In this document: positions 12,149-23,550 of the stretch, piece by piece
Layout of the letters: every line of letters begins with the position of its first letter
Numbering within the stretch: position 1 is the stretch's first letter
Source of the DNA: Guyanagaster necrorhizus
Taxonomy: Eukaryota > Basidiomycota > Agaricomycetes > Agaricales > Physalacriaceae
Assembly (NCBI RefSeq): GCF_019112545.1
Contig: NW_025064887.1
Location: forward strand, 447,448 to 511,447
DNA: 64,000 bases
Direction of reading: 5' to 3'
Notes under the pieces: generated by a model
What the model saw: only the letters and a program-made list of their open reading frames with translations
Told to the model about the DNA's origin: nothing
Databases searched by the model: none
Position numbers and translations under genes: made by a program

Positions 12149-12447
12149 CTGACTATTTACTTATTATGACTGTATACCGAGTATTCGAAAGACTGCTGGT
12201 ACAGTAACAGCAGAACAACTACCCAGTAGGCACCCTTGAATATCCAAGCATGCAGATGAAATATAAATCAATGTTGAATTGTAGCGGAATTCATGAGATG
12301 TGATATTGGGTCTACAACTACGGATAGCAAGCGACTAAGGACCTTGCATCCACTGACCGTCGATACATTAGACTACGACTTGAATTATGACGATCTTTGC
12401 CTTGAAGCACGGGTCAACTGTGTGATACGGTGAGATATAACCAAAGT
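12149..12447. other. Short gap with the unresolved 5' part of the upstream minus-strand gene
   Basis: No clear first exon for the neighbouring minus-strand gene could be chosen. An ATG giving MLGYSRVPTG is possible, but its phase does not fit the next exon. The right end is the 3' side of the mS38 gene. Confidence 0.35.
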
Positions 12448-13358
12448 TCAAAGAAACGTTGAACCCACTCTTCTTCGTTTCTTCCGCCTAGACAAAATAT
12501 ATCAGAATAAAGATAACACAATCAGATGATAAAACCTCACTTGTGTTTCTTCATCTTCTTTCGCCTCTTCCTCTTCACGCTGTCCATAACAATGTCTCTC
12601 CAGACTTTCCTTATCTCCCGTTGCGAACCGATTCGATCCGGTTGTGCATTTACATCCAAGCCCAGACGCCTAAGCGTGTTCTCCCATGCAACTGCACTGC
12701 CTGCCAGGGACAACGTCAATGCACGAGTCAGTTGACGTGCAGCATCAGCGTCCGCATCAGCCACGGTTTCCATGAACTCGGCCCCTGGTGATCGTGCTTC
12801 AGACCCATTCACAGCAGCCGCTCCTTCTGTTGGGTAAAGCGGCCCCATCATAGGGGCAGTCTGCAAAATCGAAGCAGGGTCCGAGAGCAAAAGAAGAGGT
12901 CGATGAAGAGAGAAAAACTGATGGAGCTTGAAGTCTCGCGTCTCTATCACCGGATGCGGATGACTGGATTCGTAAAGAGAAAATGGTCGAGTCGGTTCAT
13001 CGCACGGCCCTGTGGGAGATGTTGGTGAGCTTCCGTCACCAGAGGACGACGACGCGGTCCGGTTGGTGGAAGGATCTTCCGTATCCGCTGCCTTCACAAT
13101 CTGAGCACTTCTACCTGATGCATCTTCTCCCTGTGCAGCCTGAACTGCTTCACTGGCCGCCTCACCAGCTGACGATCCGGATTCGACAATACCTCGAGTC
13201 CCTCTGTTGCTCTTCTTTGCAACGCCACCTGCTACGACAGTTTTTGTCGGCCTCGCAGAGTTGAAATATCGCCCACCGCCCGGCTTGGATGAGAAGAATG
13301 AGGAGTAGGCTCGCCTCGCAGCCGGTAGAGGCTGGAGAAAGCGAGCTAGTGAAGACAT
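12448..13358 (-). CDS. COX24: Mitochondrial small-subunit ribosomal protein mS38 (COX24/AURKAIP1 family)
   Basis: Exons 12541-13358 and 12448-12487 give 285 residues. The C terminus, DSVKRKRRKKMKKHKRKK followed by RRRVGSTFL, is the basic AURKAIP1/COX24 signature that lies in the decoding region of the mitoribosome small subunit; in yeast it is needed for COX1 translation. The 53-nt intron 12488-12540 splits this motif, so without splicing the protein would stop early at KMKKHK. I chose the ATG at 13358 because it begins a mitochondrial presequence rich in Arg, Ser and Ala (MSSLARFLQPLPAARRAYSS). An upstream in-frame ATG at 13454 would put acidic and hydrophobic sequence before it. The middle is low-complexity Ser/Ala/Gly-rich. 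Confidence 0.87.
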
Positions 13359-13582
13359 ACGTCTGCCTAGCAGCACTACGATATCGCCCAAGAACAAAAA
13401 GGGGAAGTTTGGAAACCAGGTCTTCCCTTCAGAGGACAATGGCAAATAATACAACCACGTGATATTAGTGGCTGTGCCATCTCTCGGAGTTCACACGGTG
13501 TCAAGGATTGGCCCTTAGTTGCCTTTTGCACGTGGGCGCGATTCTGCAATAAAATTTATCTCTATCCGCGTCCAGTCCTGCG

Positions 13583-16500
13583 ATGATATCTGATACTCAT
13601 TACGCCGCAAAGACAAAGGATCTCTTGGGCCTGGTCAACCAGTTGCACAGTTTAGGGTGCGTTCTGCTTGATAAATCGACAACAGTGCCTTACCAGAATT
13701 GACTACTGGCAATTACCAGTGCTCAGCGAGATCTTGATCTTCCACGTATCGCGGTAATAGGAAATCAAAGTGCAGGTTTATACTTCTCTCTCCATTTGCA
13801 TTTCTGTACTTATAGGCGGTCAGGAAAATCGAGTGTCGTAGAAGCTATATCAGGTGTAAGCGCTCCGTATGCCTCAGGTCTTTCCCGCCTCAATTATAAT
13901 CAATCATTTCAGATCAATGTTCCAAGAGACGTTGGAACGTGTACACGCTGCCCCATGGAATGTCGTCTATCATCTTCTTCCAAGCTGTGGCAATGCAAGA
14001 TTTCCATTAGACGGGAATTTGACAAGAACGGGGAACGTATGGATGATATTTCAGAGACGCCTTTTGGTGGAGTTATAACAGACAAGTCCGCTGTTGAATC
14101 TATTCTCAGACGGGCGCAACTATCAGTTCTGAACCCTGCAATCCCCATCGAGAAAATCCTAGTTTCGACGTTGGACGAGCTTACCAAGTGGTCTAAGGAA
14201 TCTCAGAGCATGCAACCCTTTTCGCGCAATGTCGTGTGTGTGGATTTGAGCGGACCGGACCTAACAGATCTTTCTTTCATTGATCTCCCTGGTAAGTTTC
14301 TTGGTTCTGCTTTCATATGCACGCTCATAGTGGACGAATAGGCTTAATCCAGAATGCTGAAAGCAACGTTGTAAGCCTTGTAGAAGACCTTGTAGTGTCG
14401 CACATCAAGGGGAATTGTCTGATATTGGTTGCTCTTCCAATGACAGGTATGCACCCACTTAAGCTGCCAATGTGATCAAGTAGTTAATCCTCCTCCCAGA
14501 TGACATTGAGAACCAGAAAGCCGTGCAATTGGCGCGAAGAGAAGACCCCAGAGGTCGACGTACCATTGGTATGCAATACAGTGGAGAACTCTAATATCTC
14601 CTGTTAATAAAGCACAGGTGTCTTGACAAAACCCGACATGCTTACTGCTGGTTCTACCAAAGCCTTGGACTTGTGGCTAGATGTGATCGAAGGCCGTCGT
14701 CATCCTCTCACACATGGCTACTATTGCACAAGACAACCTGACGACAGGGACAGACAAGAGTCTATCACGCCTGAGCAGGCTCGAGCCAAAGAAAAGCTAT
14801 TTTTCGAAACTTCTCTTCCCTGGTCAAAAAGTACTCAAACAAAACGATTTGGTACTAACAACTTGATTGATATTCTCAGTCGTCTCCTCATCCAAGTCAT
14901 TAACGAAACGTTTGTCTTCTTCTCTTTGCTCGGAATTTGGTTGATTATGATGTATGCAGCCTCCCTCTTATCCGATCAGAGACAATGGAAGCGTTAGAGA
15001 CATGCCGTACGGAGCTCACCACAATCCCTACAGCAATTAATGAAGAACCCGCGACATACATGCTAAAACTTGTCACCTCGTTCTCCACTGAGGTGCAAAG
15101 CCTTGTTCGTGGTCGATCAAATGCAACTCATCTGATCCATGAGAACCGGCAGGCATTCAAAGATCTGAAAATTGCAATCCGGCGTACTGCGCCGAACTTT
15201 GTCCCTATGGAGGATGGGCAACCTCAGCCAGCCATGGTTAACTCACTAGAAGATGGGGAAGAAGAAGTTCTGGCCCCGGAACTTAGCACGGACGAGCCCT
15301 TTACCCTGACTGACATGAAGCGTCATATTCAATCGTGAGTTTCACTTTGCGTCGTGATAAGATGGTTCTGAGTGGTTTTAGGTCCCTGACGCGCGAGCTT
15401 CCTAATAATGTCCCTTTCGAGGCCAAGGTCGAGCTAATTAATGCTTTCCAAGCTACGTGGCACGTCTCTGTCATGAACTGCTTCAATCGCGTGCAAGGGT
15501 GCACATACGAAGTCTTGATAAAATGTATCGAAAAGGACTTTTCTCGATATGTAATCCTACAAGGACACCTGAAGTATGCTAACATCTCTCTGCCCAACAT
15601 GACTGCTTATCTCTGTTTCCAGGACGTTCATCGTGGAATTGATAAATGACTGCCGCGCAACTTGTTCAGCTGTCTTGGATGCCACGCTAGAGGTTGAGAA
15701 GAGCCCATTCACGCAAAACACGCACTATCTAGAAGATACAACCGATAAATGGCTGGCGAAATACAAAAACATTCGAGCGGGGAAGACCCATGCCCATGGC
15801 TCAGTGGATCATCCAGCGAAGAGACAGAAGACTGAAGAGTCTGCAAGCCCGTCGCCACCCGGGGGCATTAGTGCCATGCCAGGACCAGCTGAGATAACTA
15901 ATTCATCACAGCAGGTTAATGACACTACATCGCCGCGAATCAAGGGTGCCGAAAAAGCGGTTCATAATCAGCAGCATCAGCCTGAAGCTTGTTAGTCCTA
16001 TGTCTTTCTTTGTAAATGACTGATGCAACGTCTCTCTAGTCCGATTCGGCGGTGCCGGTACCCCCAATTCGCCATTTGTATTTAATTCGCCATTCGCTTC
16101 TCCTGCTCAGCCCCAAGAGGCGTCTAGAGCATCCGTAGCGGCTACTCAACCTGCACAAGCTCCGTTGATCTCCGAAGCTGACATTGCTGCAAAAGCCGAC
16201 AAAGTTCAGGAGGCTTTGGCTGCGTTGATCGCTCTTGGCTATAAAGGCTTGAAGCCAGAAGATTTGGGGAAATTGAATCCTACGGACATATTCGAGACGG
16301 AGCTCAAAGTAATGGCAGAGGTGCGAGGGTACTTCCAGGTGGCATACAAGGTATGTTTCACCACTTTATTAACGAGTCTTAGGATCTGATAGGCGTGTGC
16401 AAGCGTGTCATCGACAACATACCGTCCTTCATAGACCTATTGTTTGTCAGAAAATTGGCGAAGGAGTTGCAGCCCTTCTTAATCTCCAAATTCGGCTTGG

Positions 16501-16649
16501 GAACCGCTGCCGCGAATGAGAGATGCGGCAGGTATCTGGCGGAGGATCCGGCGCTGGTTGCTCGACGGGAGGAACTGACTAGTCGGGAGAAACGTTTGAT
16601 GAGCGTACAGAAGGAACTCATCAGCTTCGGGATATCGACGCAGGCATAA
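13583..16649 (+). CDS. Dynamin-superfamily GTPase (Mx/DRP-like)
   Basis: Twelve exons: 13583-13656, 13720-13775, 13824-13855, 13913-14291, 14342-14446, 14500-14568, 14618-14909, 14960-15334, 15382-15573, 15623-15990, 16040-16350 and 16383-16649, for 839 residues with consistent phase. GTPase motifs: G1 GNQSAGKSS, the switch-I region GTCTRCPMECRL, G3 DLPGLIQNAE and G4 TKPD. A stalk (middle domain) follows, and a C-terminal GED-like helix begins near VRGYFQVAYKDLIGVCKRVIDNIP. Such proteins polymerise on membranes and drive scission or remodelling. There is no PH or transmembrane segment. A low-complexity insert rich in Ser/Pro/Phe (GGAGTPNSPFVFNSPFASP) sits before the GED. Closest types are the fungal Mx-like dynamins rather than Vps1 or Dnm1; the cargo membrane is unknown. 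Confidence 0.93.
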
Positions 16650-17329
16650 GACACGGTTGAAACGGGTTTTGTGTCTAAAAAATTCTTGCTTGCACTGTGT
16701 ATACCCTTGCCTCGTCGTCTGACCCCTCCAACGACTTCAAACAAATATCTATTCCCGCCTACCCGGATTGCCGTCTTGTGAATGTCGACAATATCTGTCG
16801 CAACTCCTCCAAGCTGAGGAGTTCCGAGCTTACACGCAGGATGATCGTCTTGCCTCGACACGAACTGTAGTGTTACTATATACCTGCATACATTGGATAA
16901 TTGGTGCTGTTTTGAGGTTTATAGAATAGTAGATTAATAAAGAAATTGCATGAATGTAAAGTAAGTGACTTTAGATCTCCTTACTAGTGAAGAACAGTAA
17001 GCAGCTTCCCGACTCCTTTCGCTACGACAGAAATAAGGACGGCGATGTGCATACCGTGTGTGCCGTGAGTACGATTACAACTTCCTGTCTCCCAGGATCG
17101 TCGTTAGGAACGACATAATTTCTACGTCGGGAATGTGCCGATTTCCCTTTCGTCACATGATTACGTTGCAAAGGACAATAACATGAATACTTGCTACCCA
17201 TACCAAACGTACAAGAAAAGGTCAGAAAATAAAACCGAGATATACGAGTACAACGAGACTTCGATGCCTTCCAACAAAACAGATATCGAGTGCAAACAGA
17301 ATTCGAAAAAAAAAATCAGTTTAGTTCTT
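16650..17329. other. Convergent intergenic region
   Basis: About 680 bp between the ends of the dynamin-like and KH-protein genes. It holds the two 3' UTRs and AT-rich sequence, with no supported gene. Confidence 0.5.
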
Positions 17330-18656
17330 TCATGAAGATGACTGAGCACGAAGTTGCTTTTGCTTCTCTTGCTCCAAGCGCTGTAATGACCATCGGCAGC
17401 TGTATACAGCAATGCCACAAGAGGCACTCACATGATAAAGCAGTTGTACAGCCATCTGTATATTGGATGGCTGGCCAGTGATGACAACCAAGCGCTCTCC
17501 CTCCGCGCCTGGCGACGCAGCTGGTATTCCCGGACCAACCCCAACAGCTCCAGGTTCCATGATCTTGATCTGGCTGGCGCTCATATGCCTGATCTCGTTG
17601 ATCTTGCTGCCACCTTTGCCAATGATACAGCCGACGAAATCATTGGGGATGTATATCTGCTGTGTCTGCATCTGCTGTGGAGGGTTGTGATGGGACGGCG
17701 GGGAGTATGGGTTCGAGTACCCTGGCACGTATGACGACCCACTGTATGGCCGACGAGAATGACTGGTAGGTCGGTAGGAAGAATTGGAGGCAGACGGCAT
17801 GCGTTCTTGGGCTTCGATCAATATAGTGCCGATGTAGTAGGTTGCTATGTGGATGGCGTCAGCGACCCCGGCAACACTGAGGACTCGCTTTGATAAAAGT
17901 TAATACCCAAAGTTTAAATCACTTTGTGGACGAACCTCAGTGGATCCAGGGAGCATCCCTTCACTCGCGTTAAGGCGTGCCCCGCTGGCATCCTGTATTT
18001 CCTTAATTTTGGATCCCTGCTTGCCTATCACTGACCCCATTCTGGAGTTGGGAATCATAAACTTGATAGTCACAGCTCGGCTACCAGGGACCGACGGCGT
18101 ATCAAATGGTTCGTCGTTAATCCTCCGCACGATGAGTCCAAAGGCCTATACACGTTCATGAAACCAACCAATTATATGAAACGAATGCCCACACCTTTGA
18201 GACAGCATCAAGAGGCCCGCTGACATTAAGGATACGCTCGGGGTTCCCGGGTATGCTTTCGGAAACGACGACACGAGCGCCGCTTTTCTCTCTGATCTCA
18301 TTTACATGAGACCCGCCCTTACCGATGATGATCGAGGCGTCCTGGGTGACGATGAGGCATCGCATGTGTATGTTGGCTGAGGGAGCACTACTAGTCGACG
18401 ATGAGTCGGCACTGTTTGGGGCGGCGTCGGCATCATCATTGGACTTGGATTTGGTAGAACCTGGAGTAGACGAAGGCGAGGCGGCAGAGGCGTCAGTCAT
18501 GGTTACGTCAGTCTGTGTGAGGCGAGCAACTGAACCTGAAGGATTAAAGTCATCCGAGGAAACAGCTGCGCCGGTATTTGCCCGTTTGTTGTGCTTCTGT
18601 TGTTCAGAGTCGGAGGGCGAGCGAGACCGCTTGCGAGTCGAGTCAACGTCTGGCAT
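17330..18656 (-). CDS. Triple KH-domain RNA-binding protein (PCBP/Rnc1/HEK2-like)
   Basis: Exons 18195-18656, 17936-18145, 17432-17887 and 17330-17380 give 392 residues. After a Ser/Asp-rich head with a basic start (MPDVDSTRKRSRSPSD), three KH domains are marked by GxxG loops: IIGKGGSHVNEIREKSGA, VIGKQGSKIKEIQDASGA and IIGKGGSKINEIRHMSAS. The Tyr/Pro/Ser-rich linker before KH3 is typical. Fission yeast Rnc1 and budding yeast Pbp2/Hek2 have the same three-KH layout and bind mRNA 3' regions. The last intron (17381-17431) is 51 nt and readable through, so an unspliced form would gain 17 residues after KH3. The ATG at 18656 was preferred to one seven codons upstream. Confidence 0.92.
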
Positions 18657-19751
18657 GGCGAAAATGATGCACGACAAAGGTCAATGACAGCAATAATTCA
18701 AGGTATTGTCAGTGTTCTCTCCGTTGAATGCAGGGACTTGGGATGGGGATTCGGGAAGGAGTCTAATGGATAGGCATGGGGGACGGTGTGAGGGGGGGCG
18801 GAGTTGGAGGAAGGGTTGCGGCACAGAAATGCTACATACCTTGCAGGTTCCCGGGATATCTAGTGCTAGCTTTGTCTCTGTCGGTCTGTCCTTCAACGAC
18901 AAGGTGATGGTAAATGGTCAAGATCAACGTCCATCGTAGGGGCGCAGGCCATTTGATCTAGCCACAGTAAACATGTGTCAATTATCCTGCACAGCCTTTG
19001 TGCTTTATCCAATCTGCTACATCCATTGATTGTCCATGAACGACTTCTCTTCTGGTCCGAAGGATAATTACGTTGCAATGGTATTCAGGTGCATCATTTC
19101 GTGCATAACTATGGTATACGGAACAGCTGTCGTTGAGTATGAGGTCAAGTCGTCGACCCTTGTGGTATCTCCGATTCAGCTATGGTCAAGGTTCACCGGA
19201 GTTGCTCAACTGGAGTAGACACCGTTCCTACGCTAAAAGTTATAACGAAGTCTATAGTATTGAATGTGTACCTTCAGTCCTAGCCTACTTTCCGTGCTAC
19301 TCCCGAGCACTAGCTTGCTCGCACATTATACTCTTGCGAGTACGCTATCCACGGTCAGCGCCCCTAGGCCTGAGAAACAGTATGAATTCATATCATTTAA
19401 TCAATGTCACGAGCAACCATAGCACGAATTTGTAGCCGGATTTACAGAGGCAGAACCCGTAACTGTATACAAAGCACTCAACTGATCTTGATATCAGGGA
19501 ATACGATACAAGCCATAAATGCTACAATCATCGTTTGAGGTGCAACTACAAGAAACTAAGAACTCGGATGAGTGCTATGTCCAAATCCCTTTTTGTATAA
19601 TAATAAGTGGGTAGGGAAGGAAAATAAAAAATATATCTTGGATACAGAGATGTCAAAACGAGTACGAAACGAACTGTCAATGCGAAATACGAAAACAAGA
19701 TTAGACAGAAGGCCAAAAGAGTACGATAGACGCAAAGCAAGGGTATTAAAA
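18657..19751. other. Intergenic region, no gene seen
   Basis: About 1.1 kb between tandem minus-strand genes, holding the KH gene's promoter and 5' leader and the arrestin 3' UTR. Open frames at 18706-19435 are short, mutually overlapping and without motifs. Confidence 0.45.
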
Positions 19752-21597
19752 TCATAATAGCGGTGTCGTTTCACTTGAGTTATCGTCGTCATCGGCGTGT
19801 TCAACTTTGTGACCTCGGTCAGATGGCTCACATGGTTCATCAGGATTGGCCGAGGTCGACTCAGAAGGACATGGTTGTTCATGTGCAGTATATAGCGGCA
19901 GAGGGGTGGAATCGAGTTTGCGGTCACCGTTAGAGTGGAAAAGTTGTGAGTAGGCAGGCAGTGCCGTTTCGGAATATTCGGAAGAGATGGCCGGCAATGA
20001 CTCTGCGGAAGGAATAATCATAGATTGTGATAGAGCGGGGAGTGGACAAGTGCGCGCCGATGGAGGCGGAGGTGGAGGAACATGAGCGAAGCGGAGAGGG
20101 ATGGCTGTACAAGATGAACGTCAGTGACGGACGACAACAATGAATTGAACTGATCGTACCAAAGGTAAGCGTCTCAGTTGCTTGCTGATTCTGATCAGGA
20201 AGATCGTATCCTATCATCAAAGATATGCAAACTTCGTGACGGAAAGTCAACAATGGCGAGGAGCCCGTTGGCCGAAGAGATGGCAGGCCAATCCAGTCAG
20301 AGGATTCATCCCGCTTGATAACGTCCGGATCCGGGATGAAGGGGATGCTAGTCTGCAAAGTGTACCAAATTGGCGTTTCCCCAGGAACATTGTGTGCGAA
20401 AACGTAGTTATGATCGCCGAGTATGTATTCTCCATTTTCTTCGGATGGAAGAAGAGAGAACGTGCGGATATGCGCTGCATCGTTGTTGATCGGAGGGGAG
20501 TAGAAACCGTCATACAGGTATCCCAGTCGGTGACAGCTGCGAAGTGGAATGTTAGGAGGCTGTTGGGACTCCGATGGAAGGGGAAATCTTCGCCGGTACT
20601 CCGCTGAAGGTCGATGCCTACAGGAGAAGCGTCAAGAATGCTTCTCCGTCTGCATCGGGAGCACTTACCGGCACTTTTCTCTTTGCAGGACGTTAACAGC
20701 AAAGGCAGAAAGTTGAAGCCTCCTGCACTGCTCTTCTTCCAGGTCGTGGACCCTCATACGGAGTGTCAGATCTATAGAGTCTTCGAGAACATCCACGTAT
20801 TCCGGAATAGATGCAAGAATTTGGAGTTTTGAGATGATTTCTTGCGGTATACGGGGTCGGTCGTCGTCTCTTTTAGGTGGGTTTGTCTTTGAGTTGACAA
20901 GGAATGTCGTCAGAGGGACTTCTGCGGGGTCCAAGAACTGTGAATCCACAAAACGGCGTATAGGAATCGTCTTCTCGGCGTGGACCTCCCTCTCTCGGGA
21001 GCGAAACGGTGCGCATAACGCGCTCAATGACCACGGCGAGGTGTTATCTAGATCTAGGAATTTGGCTGTTGCATAAAGGGTATACGACGTTCCCATGTCG
21101 TCAACACCATACTTTGACGAAGCAGGTAGCCATCCTGGAATCGGAATATTAAAAACCAAGTTCCAACGACCTAAGTATTCATAATTGTGTCAATAGAAGC
21201 GGGTGGTGACGATGTTTGTGAAACGTACAAGGCGCATTGGACTCTTCCTGGCCCTCATTTGAGAGTTCCAAAGGTTCAGTGGACACGAGTTGACGTGTTA
21301 TACTGCATAAGCGAATGCCAGAGTAGCCAATCTGTGGCGCCACTATTTCGGACTGGCCTTCAAAGGTCAATTCGAGAGACTGGAGGAGAAATGATGTCGT
21401 TCGACGACGTTCGAATATAGAATTAGGCGAATGTAATGAAACGGTGACATGGCCTGACAATGAGTATGCAGAGCTAGACGCGTTATGAGCGACGGAGATA
21501 TTGAACAAATAGTAGCAAAAGAAACTGACGAAGAATCCGGATCTCCGTACATGTCAAGGGAAGGCGCGAGAGTGACGATATCGATAGAGACAGGCAT
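19752..21597 (-). CDS. Alpha-arrestin-like trafficking adaptor
   Basis: Exons 21530-21597, 21229-21473, 20669-21170, 20160-20617 and 19752-20104 give 541 residues. The N-terminal arrestin lobe is recognisable by the beta-rich SGHVTVSLHSPNS, QSLELTFEGQSEI and WNLVFNIPIPGWLPAS, and the C lobe by YTLYATAKF and later strands. The tail after the fold is disordered and carries LPAY (TALPAYSQLF) and LPLY (TPLPLYTAHE), variants of the PPxY/LPxY motifs that recruit Nedd4/Rsp5-type HECT ligases. Fungal arrestin-related adaptors use these to ubiquitinate plasma-membrane transporters for endocytosis. All introns are 50-58 nt with consistent phase. Family assignment rests on fold-like sequence rather than one diagnostic motif, so the cargo cannot be named. 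Confidence 0.78.
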
Positions 21598-22117
21598 AAT
21601 GGTAGGGCCAATAAGAGTGGTGTAAAGTCGTTAGTTCGTGAATTATAGTACCGTCGAGGGAGTGGCGAAAAGAGAACAAAGGAGGGGACAATTAAGCGAA
21701 CCTGAATAGATGCTATGCCTTTTTATTGGACAGCCGAGGACAGCCGTCGGTTCCGGGGAAGAAACGTCAATGATCCTTGTTTCCGTCATTCTTGTTTTGT
21801 TTCACATCCGTTTCTGGTTGATATCTTATGTAACCACAAATGATCAGCTCTTCGCGGACAATGGCCGTTTCTTGCGCGTTCCTGTTCCTTTGCCCGGGTC
21901 GGTAGATAACAACCAGCGCTTCAGTCTACTTTCTTAACATCCGCCTTCGATCGGGATGTAACTAGAGCGTAATAATTCGTGTAGAATTTATTGACATGAC
22001 AGCGCAGTCTCGTCGTGCCAACGACCCGGCAGTTTCAATTATCGTACACGATCCTGGCTCCATTTATATTTGCCGTCATGATTAAGACAGATCTAGCCAG
22101 TGCACTAGATGGGTCTA
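21598..22117. other. Intergenic region
   Basis: About 520 bp: promoter side of the arrestin gene and 3' UTR of BRX1. No gene or repeat seen. Confidence 0.5.
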
Positions 22118-23250
22118 TCAAGCAAAAACTTTCGACACAGCGAGTTCATCCTCTTCTCTCTTCCGGTGTTCCTTGCGACGTGACGTTTCTTGCTCGGCGT
22201 CCTTCCGGATATTGTATTTCTTGCTCTGTTCTTGTCTGATGCTTGATCTGATAGCAGCAGGCGAGATAAATTCTAGCAGATCGTGTCAGATAATGAGCCC
22301 AGGATCAGTGCGTCATTGACGAACCGGGATTCGAGTATACTGTTGCCCCGCCAAAAGCACCTTCGAATATTCGGATGGGAGTCAGAACAAATCGGGGGCC
22401 GATCTCCACGAGGGTCGTCTGGGGAGGCCCATTTGGTTGTAAGGGATCCTTCTCCATTATCTAGTCGATAAATATTCCATTGTTGGCACAAATTGGACAA
22501 CAAGAACGCAAACGCGTACCTGGAAATTCCGGAACCATATCTTTGAATCAAGTATGGAGAACGTAAGAATGTGATCAATGAATGGCTTGGCTCTCCGGGC
22601 TGTCGGGGGAACGCCGAATATCTAAGTTCCAATGTCCTGAATTAGAGAGGAAGTAGCAATTGAGCCACCACACCCACATGCGTAAAAAGCTCCTTTGTCA
22701 ACTTTCCCCACTCAGTTTCGTCAAATGCTTTATCAAAGCTAAGCAGCCCTCGGCTTCCTTTCAAACAATTGCCGGTCATCTTGAGTTCATCCATCGTATG
22801 GATGTTTTGCACGTGCATTTTTATTGAAGGCCCGTTCGGTGTCTTTGTAGCCCAAAGATAGAGGTCTTCGTGCCTGCGGGCCTCAAAATAAAGGGTATTG
22901 TTGCAATTATTGAGATCCGCAAGTTCAGGGAGGAGATGAAGCTGCGACTTGGAGTCCAATTTCGAATCTATCAGAAACGGGAGGCTCAAAAACAGCTAAC
23001 AATGGGAAGGAAGTGACGTACCTTTCTTGACATGAGGAAGGAGGGCCTCAATATCAGTCATCAGGTGCCTCATTCGATGAGTAACACCCCGAGACGATAA
23101 AAGAAGAACTCGTTGCTTATTCTTCTTGGGTTTGGGCGCTGAAGATTCGATGTCCTGGTCGACATCCATCTCGTCAGCTTTCCTCTTACCCTTTACTTTA
23201 GCATCCCGTTTTGAAGCATTCACTTTCTGAGCTTTCAGGATCGAGGCCAT
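22118..23250 (-). CDS. BRX1: Ribosome biogenesis protein BRX1 (Brix domain)
   Basis: Exons 23022-23250, 22678-22967, 22520-22621, 22325-22460 and 22118-22272 give 303 residues; yeast Brx1 has 291. Family landmarks are KQRVLLLSSRGVTHRMRHLM, NNTLYFEARRHEDLYLW, IHTMDELKMTGNCLKGSRGL, FGVPPTARRAKPFIDHIL, EIGPRFVLTPIRIFEGAFGG and a basic C-terminal helix ending in ELAVSKVFA. Brx1 works in the nucleolus with Ebp2 in early 60S (27S pre-rRNA) assembly. The N terminus is Lys-rich, as expected for nucleolar targeting. All phases agree and no residue of the Brix core seems missing. Confidence 0.97.
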
Positions 23251-23550
23251 GCAGAAGGAACTGGTCAGAGGTCAAGCGTGTTACTGACGGTGGTAGGTCA
23301 AAATTTCGGTGATGGATTAGTCAGCCGGTAATCGGGCCGCTTAAGGCTTGGCTGAGACTGGCGTGGCTTCATTTCTGGGAAGCACAAGTACTTAATATCG
23401 ATGGCCCATCAATCCTAGCATACACGTAGCTACAGCTGATTTGCAACTGTTCATTCGACGGCACATCTCAGAAGATGACGCCTTGCATCACCGTTCGGGA
23501 CCACGATAGCTAGCTATAGGGACGAAGAGTAAACGACATAATTAGACACT
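23251..23550. other. Short intergenic region
   Basis: About 300 bp between BRX1 and VPS72, which lie in tandem. Nothing beyond BRX1 promoter sequence and the VPS72 3' UTR is seen. Confidence 0.5.
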
